From Chlorokybus atmophyticus (lineage: Eukaryota > Streptophyta > Chlorokybophyceae > Chlorokybales > Chlorokybaceae): a stretch of DNA of 30,471 bases. This document shows, piece by piece, positions 8,354 through 18,869 of the stretch (within the stretch, counting starts at the first letter, position 1; every line of letters begins with the position of its first letter). Under the pieces are notes generated by a model. It saw only the letters and a program-made list of their open reading frames with translations. It was not told where the DNA came from and ran no database searches. The position numbers and the translations under genes are program-made. The stretch is taken from assembly GCA_009103225.1 (NCBI GenBank), contig RHPI01003491.1, forward strand, positions 301,385 to 331,855, given 5' to 3'.

Positions 8354-9926
8354 ATGTCATCTACTGCAAGGTAGTAGTGGTCTATGCATGGTCGTGTTGT
8401 AGGCTGCAACTCAGTATGAATGCTGCACGGGTGGTTTGCAATTGTCTGTTAATTGTTGCTATTTGAGCATCAGAATCACAGGCTTAAGGCCATTGCTCAG
8501 CTAATTGGGCATGCATTGTCGTCTTGCAGGTTTGAAGGCAAGGTGTTTCTGGTGACTGGCGCCAGCAGCGGCATTGGCGCCGTCACTGCAGAGCACCTCG
8601 CCAACCAGGGCGCCCACGTATGGATCGCCGCCCGCCGCAAAGACCGCTTGGAAGCCCTTAGAGACAAGATCAATGCCGCTGGCAAGGGCCAAGGTGAGCT
8701 GCAATGACTGCATGCAAACACCAAACAAGAACTGTGCTTGTGTATGCATTATGCATGTCGCTGTTACTGACTGAGAGGATTTCTGATTGTGAAATTGCAG
8801 CAACGGTCGCTGTATTGGACGTCACAGACTGGGCGCAGATCGAGAAGGTGGGTTACACATGCACCTGCATGAACAAGTGTTGAGACTCTGCATACACGCA
8901 TGCAAGCATTGCTGTTCTTCGTTCAGGTTGTGGCGGATATAGTGGATGCGCACGGCAAGCTGGATGGAGCCTTCAACAATGCAGGTATAGCATACAACGT
9001 CAGCTTGAAAATACGGATGGTTAGAGTTGCTTTGTAGTGTAGGCACTGCCCATGTGAATTTGCATGCAAGGCAAGCAGCAACTCAGCAGTTCAAATCGGG
9101 TCTGGTTGATACTGTCATACACATTGCAGGGTACGGCTCGCCTCCCAGCCCGCTTGTGGAAATGGACTTGAACGAGCTCGCAAAGACCTTCAACATCAAT
9201 ACGTTCAGCCAGGCAGCCTGCATGAAGGTGAGCAGAGGTGGCGTGCGGTTGTGGTAGACAGGGGCTTTGTGTAATGCACCATGACAGGATATGACACTGA
9301 CATCTAGTGTAGACACGCTACGCTAGATGTGAGTGTCAAGAATGTAAGAATGTAACGTGTTGTCATCAACTAGGCAGTGCCTTTGGGGAATAGGGCATTA
9401 ACATGTGCACTTGGTAGGCGGAGCTGAAGCAGATGTTGTCGCAAGGGTACGGCTCGATCGTTAACAACACAAGCATTATGGGCCACAAGGTGATGCAGTC
9501 AGGCAACACGGACTACCAGGCCAGCAAGGCTGCTCTCAACAGCTTCACCATTGGTGCGGCCATGGAGGTACGCACTGCATGCACAAAACACAAGCAGCCT
9601 TTGGGTGATTGTTATGTATTATGTAGTTCATTCTGAACTCTCACCTGCAGGCTGCAAGCAAGGGCGTACGTGTGAACGCCATTGCTCCTGGTCCCACAGC
9701 CCCATCAGAGATGCTCGACATGGCAGTCAAACGCCTGCAAGCTGTGAACCCCAACTTCAATGTGGTAGATGCGATGCGCAGCATGGTCCCACTTGGGAAA
9801 CTTGTTGAGAGCGAAGATGTTGCGGCTGCTGTGGCGTTCCTCTTCGATGACAAACTGGCCAAGTCCATCACAGGGCAGATCATCAGCGTTGATGGTGGCG
9901 CTGGTGTCAACTTCTTTGCAATGTGA
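8354..9926 (+). CDS. Classical short-chain dehydrogenase/reductase, copy 1 (intact)
   Basis: Seven exons: 8354-8370, 8530-8693, 8801-8847, 8927-8984, 9130-9227, 9418-9567, 9651-9926. All introns are GT-AG, and the 810 nt encode 269 residues, the usual length for a classical SDR. The tiny first exon (MSSTA plus two bases of Arg) is supported because all three other copies have an equivalent 17-nt exon. The Rossmann glycine motif TGASSGIG is at residues 15-22. Arg41-Arg42 after the second strand suggests NADP(H) preference. NNAG is at 93-96, and the catalytic Ser147, Tyr161 and Lys165 (YQASK) are present, as is the APGPT loop. The C-terminal SITGQIISVDGG block is typical of FabG/glucose-dehydrogenase-like members. 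The substrate cannot be deduced. There is no targeting peptide, so it is probably cytosolic. It lies downstream of a TATA-like box, and intron 5 carries a hairpin. Confidence 0.92.
9292..9338 (+). repeat. Imperfect hairpin in intron 5 of SDR copy 1
   Basis: The 21-nt arms at 9292-9312 and 9318-9338 pair with two mismatches around the 5-nt loop ACACG. The element is entirely intronic (intron 9228-9417) and is not seen in the other SDR copies. Confidence 0.85.
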
Positions 9927-10225
9927 AGTGCTGCAGTTTTGCAGTGCACTTGTATAGCGATGATGTTGTCATCAGTGGTGATTAGAGTAGACAATGTCGT
10001 TGTTGCGCGTGTTCATAAAGGTTGCAATAAATGGCATGAAGTTTGTGCCTTGTTTCAACTGGTGGAAGGTGCATTGTGCGCAATGAATTGAGTAGCTTGC
10101 TGTAGCGTGCCACAAAGAAGAACACTTGTTCTCTTCAAGCAGGTACCAAGGCGTGTGCTTGATGTGCTTTACATTATATAATTCTCCTGTTGAACTGCAA
10201 CCATGCCAGAAAACGCTGCCCCCCC
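9927..10225. other. 3' flank of SDR copy 1
   Basis: This should hold the 3' untranslated region. No TGTAA is found. A GTTGCAATAAATGG string near 10020 could serve as an alternative poly(A) signal. The flank ends in a C-run at the assembly gap. Confidence 0.4.
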
Positions 10226-10570
10226 NNNNNNNNNNNNNNNNNNNNNNNNNNNNNNNNNNNNNNNNNNNNNNNNNNNNNNNNNNNNNNNNNNNNNNNNNNN
10301 NNNNNNNNNNNNNNNNNNNNNNNNNNNNNNNNNNNNNNNNNNNNNNNNNNNNNNNNNNNNNNNNNNNNNNNNNNNNNNNNNNNNNNNNNNNNNNNNNNNN
10401 NNNNNNNNNNNNNNNNNNNNNNNNNNNNNNNNNNNNNNNNNNNNNNNNNNNNNNNNNNNNNNNNNNNNNNNNNNNNNNNNNNNNNNNNNNNNNNNNNNNN
10501 NNNNNNNNNNNNNNNNNNNNNNNNNNNNNNNNNNNNNNNNNNNNNNNNNNNNNNNNNNNNNNNNNNNNNN
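10226..10570. other. Assembly gap (345 N)
   Basis: Unknown bases. Open frames computed through this block are artefacts. Confidence 1.
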
Positions 10571-10581
10571 CCCGCACATGC

Positions 10582-10658
10582 ATGTCGGCATACCAGCACA
10601 CCCCTTTCGTACACCAAGCATGCCGGCATAGCATCACACCCCTTTGGTACATAAACAC
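10582..10658 (+). repeat. Two tandem ~38-bp units abutting the gap
   Basis: Two adjacent units read CATGYCGGCATA, then a variable part, then CACACCCCTTT and GGTACA/CGTACA. They are the edge of a minisatellite that probably continues into the N block. Confidence 0.75.
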
Positions 10659-10678
10659 CCCACCACTACCACCCACCG

Positions 10679-10878
10679 ACATGCACAGCATTGCATATCT
10701 TCTACACACAAGGCCTCACCCCCCTTGTGGGCGGTTGGCAGCTTCTCATTGGCACTGTTGTAGCAGGCAGCTGGCTACTGCCCTGCACAACTTCCTGGTG
10801 GTGTACGCACTCCAAGCCTTTATATGTAGCTGGTTACGCTGGGCGTAATGTGTAGAAGATATGCAATGTGGTGCATGT
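10679..10878. mobile_element. 200-bp element with 29-bp terminal inverted repeats
   Basis: Bases 10679-10707 and 10850-10878 are inverted repeats of about 29 bp with two mismatches (core GCATATCTTCTACAC). They enclose about 140 bp of non-coding DNA. Size and structure fit a MITE-like non-autonomous element or a foldback. No clear target-site duplication is seen outside the repeats, so the class is open. Confidence 0.55.
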
Positions 10879-12779
10879 GTAATAAAGAAGGAATGAGGAT
10901 TTCGTGCATGCAAGGTCACACATGCCGTGTTCACATGCAATCAAACACACTACACTCATCAATCACACAACCAAACACAATCACCGGGCTGGTCAGTAAC
11001 TTTTTCATTGTTTCACCTGTCGCTACCTACCTACCAACCATCCCCGTCAGTCGTGCATGCACGCCCATAGTCAGTTGGTTACCTGCACGCATGTGTGTGG
11101 GCGTGCGTGACACCAGATGCTGTGCGTGCGGTGTATGATGTGTGTGCGTGACCATGTGTGGGATAGAACAACGCGCTACCTGCACCTATGTACTTATGTG
11201 TGTAGAGTGGTATAATTCGAACACAGCCTAACTGCATAGAAACGACCAACCCGGTTGCTGACTGGCAGTAAGTATTTGGACTGCTGCTACTTCGTTACAC
11301 CGCAGCAGCACAGCTCAGTGTAGGCCTAAGCACGGGCCCGCACACACAGTACACCAACCTGGGCAGGTTTCCATCAGCATGGCACTGGGCTACCAGTCGC
11401 AGGCCAAAGAGCAGCAGCAGCAGCAGCAGCAATAGCAAGCTGCTCAAAGCTTGAGAAAAGATTGAACGTCATGGCTGTGACGCACTGACATTACACTCAC
11501 TGACCAAACCCAGCACAGAAACTGACTCCACTGCTCCAACCCTAAGCATATTGCCTTCTACACTGAGCCGGTAGCAGCGCATGTAGCCAGTGCTGCACTC
11601 GGCCCGCAGGCTGCTGGGCTAAGCACTAGACTGGCATGCGCTTACCTGTTACTGCCGCTGCTAGGATGCGCCCTGTGGCCGCAACTTTGCAACCGCACCT
11701 GGGCAAACGCATAACTGAGTCTGCGTTACGTGACTTGACTTGTCGCCGTGGCCATGGCTGTGTGTCTGCCTTCACACGCTTACTTGCTGCCCAATGAAAG
11801 AACAGCACCTGGCTTTGTCGGACGGACACATGGCTCCATGCGCTTCTTGCAAATGGGACTTTCATGTGTGTAGGGCCGGAGCCAGTCAGTGACCTCAGTG
11901 CAAGTGACAAGTGCATTCCACCCAGCTCAGCCCACACCCATATATGGCAATGTTGACGAAGTGCACCAAAGTCACAATGTCAGGCCTATAGCAGCAGTCC
12001 TTTTTCGTTTCGTATTTGAAAATGTACGACACGACTTGCTCGCGTTGCCATCTTGCCTGACATGTCCGCATCGCTCAGACGGCTGCCCGGTTGGGGGGGC
12101 CGGAACTCTAACACTTAAAGTGGCAATAATTTAGTGAAGCGGCAAATTGACACATTCTATTGGACAATTGGAATATATCCAAAATTGCACCGATAGCGCA
12201 AGTCACAAGGGTTGCATAACGGCTGTGGTGTCACTCGTCGCATCACGCCCAGCAGCACTACTGGTAGGTGAACCGCTAGCTGAACTCTTGGCTCATGCAT
12301 GTACGCTTGCCTTCATTGGAAGTACATAGGTCGCTACTACATTTTACGTTGCTCGCAGTTGTAAGGGTTGCCATACCCAGTAAGAAGTGCCATAGCATGT
12401 ACCGGGTAGTTACCTAGTGCTGACATCAGCAGCACGGACCCATGACGCCATTTTTGGTACGACACCGGTCCATTAACCCCTTCACAATTAGGAGCTTTGC
12501 GGACTCTCTCCTCGGCGGTTTATCCTAAAGCGGCGTCATGCTGGTCGCCATGGCATGCTGCGATCAAGATGTGGGCCAACTCCCCATAGGATTTGATTGT
12601 CATGTCACATCAGACAGCATGTGCATGAAACGACACACATGACCCATTTTGCGCTGAGCTGTGTTTGTGGCCGGCAGGTCGCCGTTGCTGTACGTGCATA
12701 CAGTCACCAGTCTGTCATGCAATTGCTAAGCCAGCCAAAAGGCCGCGTAACAGGGCGTCCTCTCGCAGCAACTTCGGGG
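10879..12779. other. Spacer upstream of the EXORDIUM-like gene
   Basis: No gene is supported. A CAG/AGC trinucleotide run lies at about 11408-11432. A 103-codon minus-strand frame at 11626-11937 and its GC-rich surroundings have no recognised similarity. Plus-strand frames here are short. Confidence 0.4.
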
Positions 12780-12787
12780 TATATAAA
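12780..12787 (+). promoter_or_regulatory. TATA box of the EXORDIUM-like gene
   Basis: TATATAAA lies 117 bp upstream of the ATG at 12904, a spacing that leaves a short 5' untranslated region. Confidence 0.55.
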
Positions 12788-12903
12788 CTCACCACGTATG
12801 TGGTGAAGGGAGCGGCGGAACAGCGGCAGTTGTGTCTGTTCAGTTGTTTTCTGTGTGGGAGAGTGGTGTAGTTGGGTGTGTGAGTGGGTGAGTGTCGTCA
12901 ACC

Positions 12904-14961
12904 ATGGCGTCAACTCAAGCAGCCTTCCTGAGCTGCCTCTTCCTGCTGCTGGTTGGAACGCAGCTTATCCCCCAATGCACTGCCGCCAAAGACTTGCCAG
13001 GTTGGTGTGCTGCACTTGGCAATGCATGTGCGCGTCAACTAATTTCTGCCACTGACTAGTGTGTGTGTGCGTTGGTCAGATATGGTTGAGCTTCATGGTC
13101 TGCAGTACATCACTGCTGAGGACGTGCAGAAGGCAACCGCTTCTGCCAGCCACAGCGACAGCAACAAGCCTCCCCTCCGCATCCACCCCATCAACATCCA
13201 TCACCAACATGATGTCAATGCTGCAGCTCAGCACAACAACGCCTCCACTGCCAGTGAGTGGCACACATACTACGTACTGCATGTGTGATGGAACTGTTGC
13301 AGCAGCTGACTCAAGTTGTGTTGTGTGCTGAGCAGAAGCACCGAGTGGCGCAATTGACCCACACACTCGCAAGCACGGGCCAGGAGAAGGGGGTGTATCA
13401 AACTATGCAGGTACAGAACAGTCCCACACACATGCGCTCGCACACGCAGCGCGTGTGTGTGCCACGGTGTGTGCGAGTGCATGTGCGTGCGCATGCGCGT
13501 GTGCATGTGCGTGTGTGCTTAGCTTGCAATGTCTGCGCTTCCACTGTCACTGACCTTTGCTACCGTTGTGTATCTTGCTACGCGAAGGTATCAGCTCACC
13601 CATATACTACTTTCACGGTCCTGTAATGGGTCAAGGCAGGCCCGTCAATGTATACTACGCCTTTTATGGTAACTGGGTGAGTCTGCCATACTCCAGCTAC
13701 AACACGCGTGCGACACTTGCTTCTCTCGCACAGGTGAGTGAATCTGTTGCCTACATGCACACCACATGCATGCCCACACAACACGCTCACACCACCATGT
13801 GTGGCAAAACGCATAGGGTATCGGCAGCACGTGGTGGTGGAGGAACATCGAGTCGCGCTATACGACAGATTTTAGCCTCGGCTACTCACCCGTTGTGTAT
13901 CAAGGAAGCGTATTCTATAATGGCTACTTCTACGGTCAGACGTGAGTGGGCCAACATGTTGGACTTGCGTGTGGACATGCGACATGTGACACAAATTTCC
14001 TTCTTACGGTTGTGTGTCTGTGTGCAGTATTACCGACAGCCAAGTGCAAATCCTCGCCCGCAACGCAGCGTTGAGTCCTTACTTTGGAGGTTGGGTTGAC
14101 CCGAACGGCGTGTACTTTGTCATCACCGACAACACGGTCACAATCAGTGGCTTCTGCACGTAAGCTCAACTCTGGTTACAAGAGTATTACGGTTGACCAC
14201 CCGCTCATGCTGGGTTATTGTGTGTCACAGGAAGCACTGTGGCTGGCACACGTACGACGGCTACAACATGAAGTACGCGTTCATCGGCAACTCGGCCACA
14301 CGCTGTCCCGGAAGCTGCGGGGGACCGCTGGCGTACAGACCCACCAGCGCACCTAACGACTGGGCGGCGGATATGATGGCCAGCGTTCTGGCACATGAGG
14401 TGACTGGGTGTGCGTGTGTGTATACGCGCACGGCTGTATGGGTGCTTGTGGGTGTGGGAACACTGGCACAAACCTAACCACGCACGCGATGCATGTTGGC
14501 GTGGTTGGGTATGCGTGTGCATGCATGCGCGTGCGTGCGCGTGCGCACACACACACGTGAGGACCTCCAGTGAATGGGTGGCTGGGTGGCTGGGCACGTG
14601 TGTGTACATGTATGCTGATGCTCAATCATTGTGATCACACCACAGCTGATGGAGGCGCACTCGGACCCAAGACTCAATGCGTATAAAGATCTGAGCGGCA
14701 ACGAGAACGCCGACAAGTGTGCTTGGACGTAAGTGCCCGTTGCATGCACATGCCATGTAATGACCCTGCCATTGCTTTAAATCAGTCAATACTCAATCCA
14801 TGTTATACTCTCTCTGCAGGTATGGATACACGTACACATATGCCGGCAAGCTGTACAACACGTACATCAGCGGCAAGCGCTTCCTCATCCAGCAGAATTG
14901 GGACTGGTATTATGGTGACAACAACAACGCGGCGTCATCGTGCCGCATCACTCTCACTTGA
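12904..14961 (+). CDS. Secreted EXORDIUM / phosphate-induced protein 1-like protein
   Basis: Nine exons: 12904-13000, 13080-13253, 13336-13410, 13588-13733, 13817-13941, 14028-14159, 14231-14399, 14646-14728, 14820-14961. All phases agree, giving 1143 nt and 380 residues. The start opens a signal peptide (FLSCLFLLLVG core, cleavage probably near residue 28-30), so the protein is secreted or in the cell wall. Family features (PF04674 type): YYFHGPVM and VNVYYAFYGNW, then GVYFVITDNTVTISGFC, CGWHTYDG, YAFIGNSATRCPGSC, HELMEAHSDP at residues 305-314, and a Cys-containing end (GKRFLIQQNWDW). Plant EXO/PHI-1 proteins promote brassinosteroid-linked growth and were found as phosphate-induced; the biochemical activity is unknown. 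The HExxEAxxDP motif resembles a metal site. A TATA box precedes the gene and TGTAA follows it. Residues 35-115 are His/Asn/Ser-rich and lineage-specific. Confidence 0.92.
13477..13518 (+). repeat. 42-bp alternating purine/pyrimidine tract, intron 3
   Basis: Strict alternation of GT, GC and AT steps within intron 3 (13411-13587) of the EXORDIUM-like gene. Confidence 0.8.
14510..14559 (+). repeat. 50-bp alternating purine/pyrimidine tract, intron 7
   Basis: Uninterrupted pyrimidine-purine alternation (TG, CG, CA steps) within intron 7 (14400-14645). The related gene fragment at 29937-30135 keeps a similar tract in the same intron. Confidence 0.85.
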
Positions 14962-15128
14962 ATGAAGGCCACCAACAAGAGAAGTAACTAGCGCTATGTA
15001 CATATGGCTTTTGGTTTTGTAGAACCATTTTTTGATGTGACCAGGAGATGATGCGGAATACCATAAAAGCAGTAGCGCTCTATGACTGCGCCGGTGGGTA
15101 TGAGTAGGTACTTTTTGGTGTGATTTGT

Positions 15129-15133
15129 TGTAA
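15129..15133 (+). terminator. TGTAA poly(A) signal of the EXORDIUM-like gene
   Basis: TGTAA, the poly(A) signal of Chlamydomonas/Volvox-type green algae, lies 168 bp after the stop codon. It is followed by GCAATAAAG. Confidence 0.6.
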
Positions 15134-15261
15134 TGCAATAAAGTGAAGATATTTTAACGGATGCAGTCTTGCAGCCACCTTGCCCACTTGTTTGGATGCC
15201 ATGCAAACGCACAACCACAAACAAAGGCCTGCGTGCGCACGCATATGCACACGCACACATG

Positions 15262-15265
<4 letters not shown>

Positions 15266-15349
<84 letters not shown>

Positions 15350-15350
15350 N

Positions 15351-15387
<37 letters not shown>
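15266..15387 (+). repeat. (GA)n microsatellite
   Basis: About 60 GA units with one N at 15350, followed by two copies of AGAGGTCTTGCAG. The long Arg-Glu / Leu-Ser frames across it are repeat artefacts. Confidence 0.97.
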
Positions 15388-15389
<2 letters not shown>

Positions 15390-15625
15390 CTTGCAGAGAG
15401 GTCTTGCAGTTCAACTAGAGACACCACTTCACAGCTCAAGTACATCCTGCATAATGTCTTCATTCTATCCGCACGCCACTGCCAGCCAATCAACTCACTG
15501 CGCACACTTTGGAAGTAATATTAGCAACTTGACCAAAAGGCACGACTTCCGTGCCAGTATTTGCATTGTCTCGCGAAACGGTCGACAACACTGTCAACCC
15601 CGATTTGCTGGCTGTGTACAACATA

Positions 15626-17808
15626 TCATTGCTGCACTGTACAAGCACAGTGCAAAACTGCAGCCGTTCGGGTTGTGAAGTAGTTGATACCAGAGCTACC
15701 ATCCACGCTGATGATCTGCCCTGTGATGGACTTGGTCTCTTGTTCATAAAAACGGAACGCCACCGCTGCCGCGATGTCCTCGCTATCCACAAGTTTCCCA
15801 AGAGGGACCATGTTGCGCACCACATCCTCCATATTCAATTCTGCATTGGCAGCTTGCATGCTTGCCAATTGCGCATCCAACATCTCCGAAGGGGATGTGG
15901 GGCCAGGAGCCACAGCGTTCACGCGTACACCCTTGCTTGCAGCCTGCAGGTGAAAGTATTAATAATGATAGAAAGAATACTGAAGAAATAATCAATCTGA
16001 TTTGAGCATGTTAGTCCACCAACTGCTTGTACATGTGCATACCTCCATCGTTGTCCCAATGGTGAAGCTGTTGAGAGCAGCCTTGCTGGCGTCATAGGCC
16101 GTGGAGCCTGGCATCACCTTGTAGCTAACGTTGCTGCTGGTGTTGATATTGGAGCCGTACCCTTGCGACAACATCTGCTTCAGCTCTGCCTGGCAAGTGC
16201 AACATGTTAATGCATGCCCTTCTACATGTTGTGCTAATAGCAATGCCATTTCACTCACAATAAGCATTGTATGTATCACACAAGGCTCCTGTCCATCGCA
16301 GCCCTTGTTTCTGCTCACCTTCAAGCAGGCTGCTTGGCTGAACATGTTGATGTGGAAGGTCTACGCCAGCTCGTCCAAGTCCATGTCCACAACTGGGCTA
16401 GGAGGCGAGCGGTACCCTGCATTGTGTATAGAGTATCAGCCTGACCTGACCTGCTGATCATGAGTTGCTTGCCATGCATGAGCAATTCATGTGTCTACAC
16501 TACAACGCATTAACAACCATCGGTACTCCAGCTAACTTGAAAGAGTGTATTTTCTACACTATACCTGCGTTCCTAAAGGCTCCATCCAGCTTGCCGTGCG
16601 CCCCCGCTATATCCTCCACAACCTGAGCAACACAGCACAGCGTTATGTGCATGCTTGATGTACTACATCAAGTTGGTCAACGTTGCTGCCTATGGTCTCC
16701 AACACTTGCATTGCTGCGCGGGTGCATATGTGACTTGATAATAATACACGTTTGAACCCATCTTCGCAATTTGCGCCCAGTCTGTGATGTCCAACATAGC
16801 GACGGTTGCTGCAGTTGTACAACAATAGACTCGCTCAGCAAGTGACAGTGACATGCATATTCACACAAGCACTGTTACTGCATGCAGTCAAGTCTGTTGC
16901 CAACATGAGATGGTCTCACCTTGGCCCTTGCCAGCTGCGTTGACCTTGTCTCTGAGAGCCTCCAGGCGGTCTTTGCGGCGGGCGGCAATCCATGCGTGGG
17001 CGCCTTGGGCGGCGATGTGCTCCGCAGTGACGGCGCCAATGCCGCTGCTGGCGCCAGTCACCAGAAACACTTTGCTTTCGAACCTGTTAGAGACACAATG
17101 CACGACCAGTCAGCTGAGCAACGGCCATTGCATACCTACTGTGTGGGGCTGTCCAAGTTGTCATGGATGCGCACAGGAAGCCGCAGACTGACTCCAAACT
17201 TGTGTTCGGACGGTTTGCACAAACACTGGGTGACACTCAGTGAGGCTTGGCAGTAAGTGTAAAAAATATGTAGCGCAGCAATGCACCTGCGACATGGGGT
17301 GATGTTGAAGCACGTAGCGGCTGTTCAGTAACTACCTTTCAAATGTTGGTAGTCTTCGCGCATTCAAGCAACCAAGCATGCATGCATGCATGTGCGCATG
17401 CAACGGAGGCAAGCAGCCGACAAGTAGCTGACAAACAACCAAGCAAGTAAAAAAGTGAGGGAGGAAGCCGGGAACGCAAAGCATACAGAGCAAACAAGCA
17501 AGAGAAGCTTGCCTGTTTCAGCAGATCAAACCAGCACTTTGCCGCTGATTGCAAGCGAGTGACCAAACTAAGCAACGCAAGCATGCTTTGAAACTTGGAA
17601 AGCAAACTGAGCAGCTGAGGAAACAATGCAAACAAACCACAAACAAGGAAAGAAAGCTTGTTTGCTCTTACCCACTCAACTATCCAAACCAAGCAGCAAC
17701 CAAACGCATTGGAGTGCAGTCCATGCATGCAGCAAACGTAGCACATTGTGACAACGACGCAAGTAGTATGAGCATGAACACAAGCGCCCACCTCGCAGAC
17801 GATGCCAT
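15626..17808 (-). pseudogene. SDR copy 2, broken
   Basis: Minus-strand exons matching copy 1: 17808-17792 (MASSA), 17083-16920, 16808-16762, 16622-16565, 16416-16319, 16189-16043, 15943 to a late stop at 15626. Four lesions are visible. The donor after exon 3 is AT instead of GT (16761-16760). NNAG is changed to RNAG in exon 4. Exon 5 has an in-frame TAG at 16363-16361 where copy 1 has Lys. The normal TGA is CGA at 15670-15668, adding 14 residues. Exon 6 is one codon shorter than in copies 1 and 4, as in copy 3. The glycine motif TGASSGIG and active-site YDASK are still readable, so decay is recent. Intron 1 is about 700 bp, enlarged by AAGCAAGC-rich DNA also found in copy 3. Confidence 0.87.
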
Positions 17809-18869
17809 GGCTTGGGTGCTTAAGGGCAAGGGCGTCCACCAGCAGCTCGCAGCGCAGCAGCCAAGGGTTGGTTGTCATTCGCACCGTTTTGCACAACATG
17901 TACGCACAGCTCCATAGCATGGCGCTACGGCATGTCAATGGGACCGTCAAGAAAATGTTAGATACGGTGTTGTTGAACCTAACCTCCTACCCTGTTGCGC
18001 CACAGGTCCACATTTCAACTACCAACTACAGGTAGCCGGTACAGCCACCCTGGACGACCTGGTGCACTGCCCCTATGCCTGCTCCTGTCATGATTGTCAT
18101 TTTCCTTCATCTTCATGACTGTTGCAAGACAAGACATGATCTTTCAACGCTTCAAGTAGTACCCACCCTGGCTCATTGCCTACAAGGAAAACGTGCCTGT
18201 GTAAGCTCATGGCTCTGTTTGTTTGCTGTTCAACAAGTGAAAAACGTGCACCCGGTGTGATCTCCGTGGCGCACTTTTTGTTGCGGACTGTGGGGGCAGA
18301 ATCCTAGAGTCTCCTCAAGAACAAGTGTTCGAACTTGTGACGTAACTATTTTTCCACCCACATTGAGGGGGGCACTTATGTTTTGCGCTTGTTAGATGTA
18401 CAAAAGATGCAAGAGGCAATGTGTTCGTGTTTATGTCAAGTCACTGTGCTATTGTGGATCCTGCCGCGTGCCGAACGCGACGCGTGGTCAGACAATGCCA
18501 CGCAGTAACATTAGTTGTACGCTTAACTCAACGGGCTCAAGTAGGACTTGGATAGTGCCTTCCATCTCATCCCAACCGTTGCATGTATAGTGACGTGGGT
18601 ACTCTACAAATCAAGCATATCCTTGCATACTTGAAGTCTTCATCCTAGCCGCACGCCACTGCAGGCCAATTGATACACTGCGCACACCCCACCTTCACAA
18701 GCGGTTTCAGCAACTTGAAAGGCACTATGCCTGTGCCATCATGTGCAATGTCTAGCTAGCACGCAATGTCAACGCAGTCACACCTGAACTGTGATAATCT
18801 GGCTGACTACCACATTATTGCTGTACAAGTAGCCAACCTTTATACAAGCATAATGCAAAGTGAATTTGT
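17809..18869. other. Spacer between SDR copies 2 and 3
   Basis: No gene is seen. The left part (17809 to about 18120) is the 5' flank of copy 2, and similar sequence lies upstream of copy 3 (about 20640-20990). The right part (about 18625-18780) resembles the 3' flank of copy 2 at about 15450-15590 (shared block CCGCACGCCACTGC). The duplicated unit therefore extends beyond the coding exons on both sides. Confidence 0.6.

Noticed and set aside
9085-9110. GTTCAAATC string resembling a tRNA T-loop
   Set aside because: No acceptor stem or anticodon arm can be folded around it; it lies in an SDR intron.
10126-10848. Long open frames spanning 9972-10848 on both strands
   Set aside because: They are open only because they run through the 345-N gap.
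11626-11937. 103-codon minus-strand open frame
   Set aside because: No recognisable domain, no splice partners; the opposite strand is equally coding-like.
13557-14099. 180-codon plus-strand frame within the EXORDIUM-like gene
   Set aside because: It reads through introns and is out of frame with the conserved exons from 13817 on.
15080-15678. Arg-Glu and Leu-Ser repeat proteins
   Set aside because: Translation of the GA microsatellite in different frames.
18290-18600. Possible small gene between SDR copies 2 and 3
   Set aside because: Short frames without motifs; the surrounding DNA is duplicated flank of the SDR copies.
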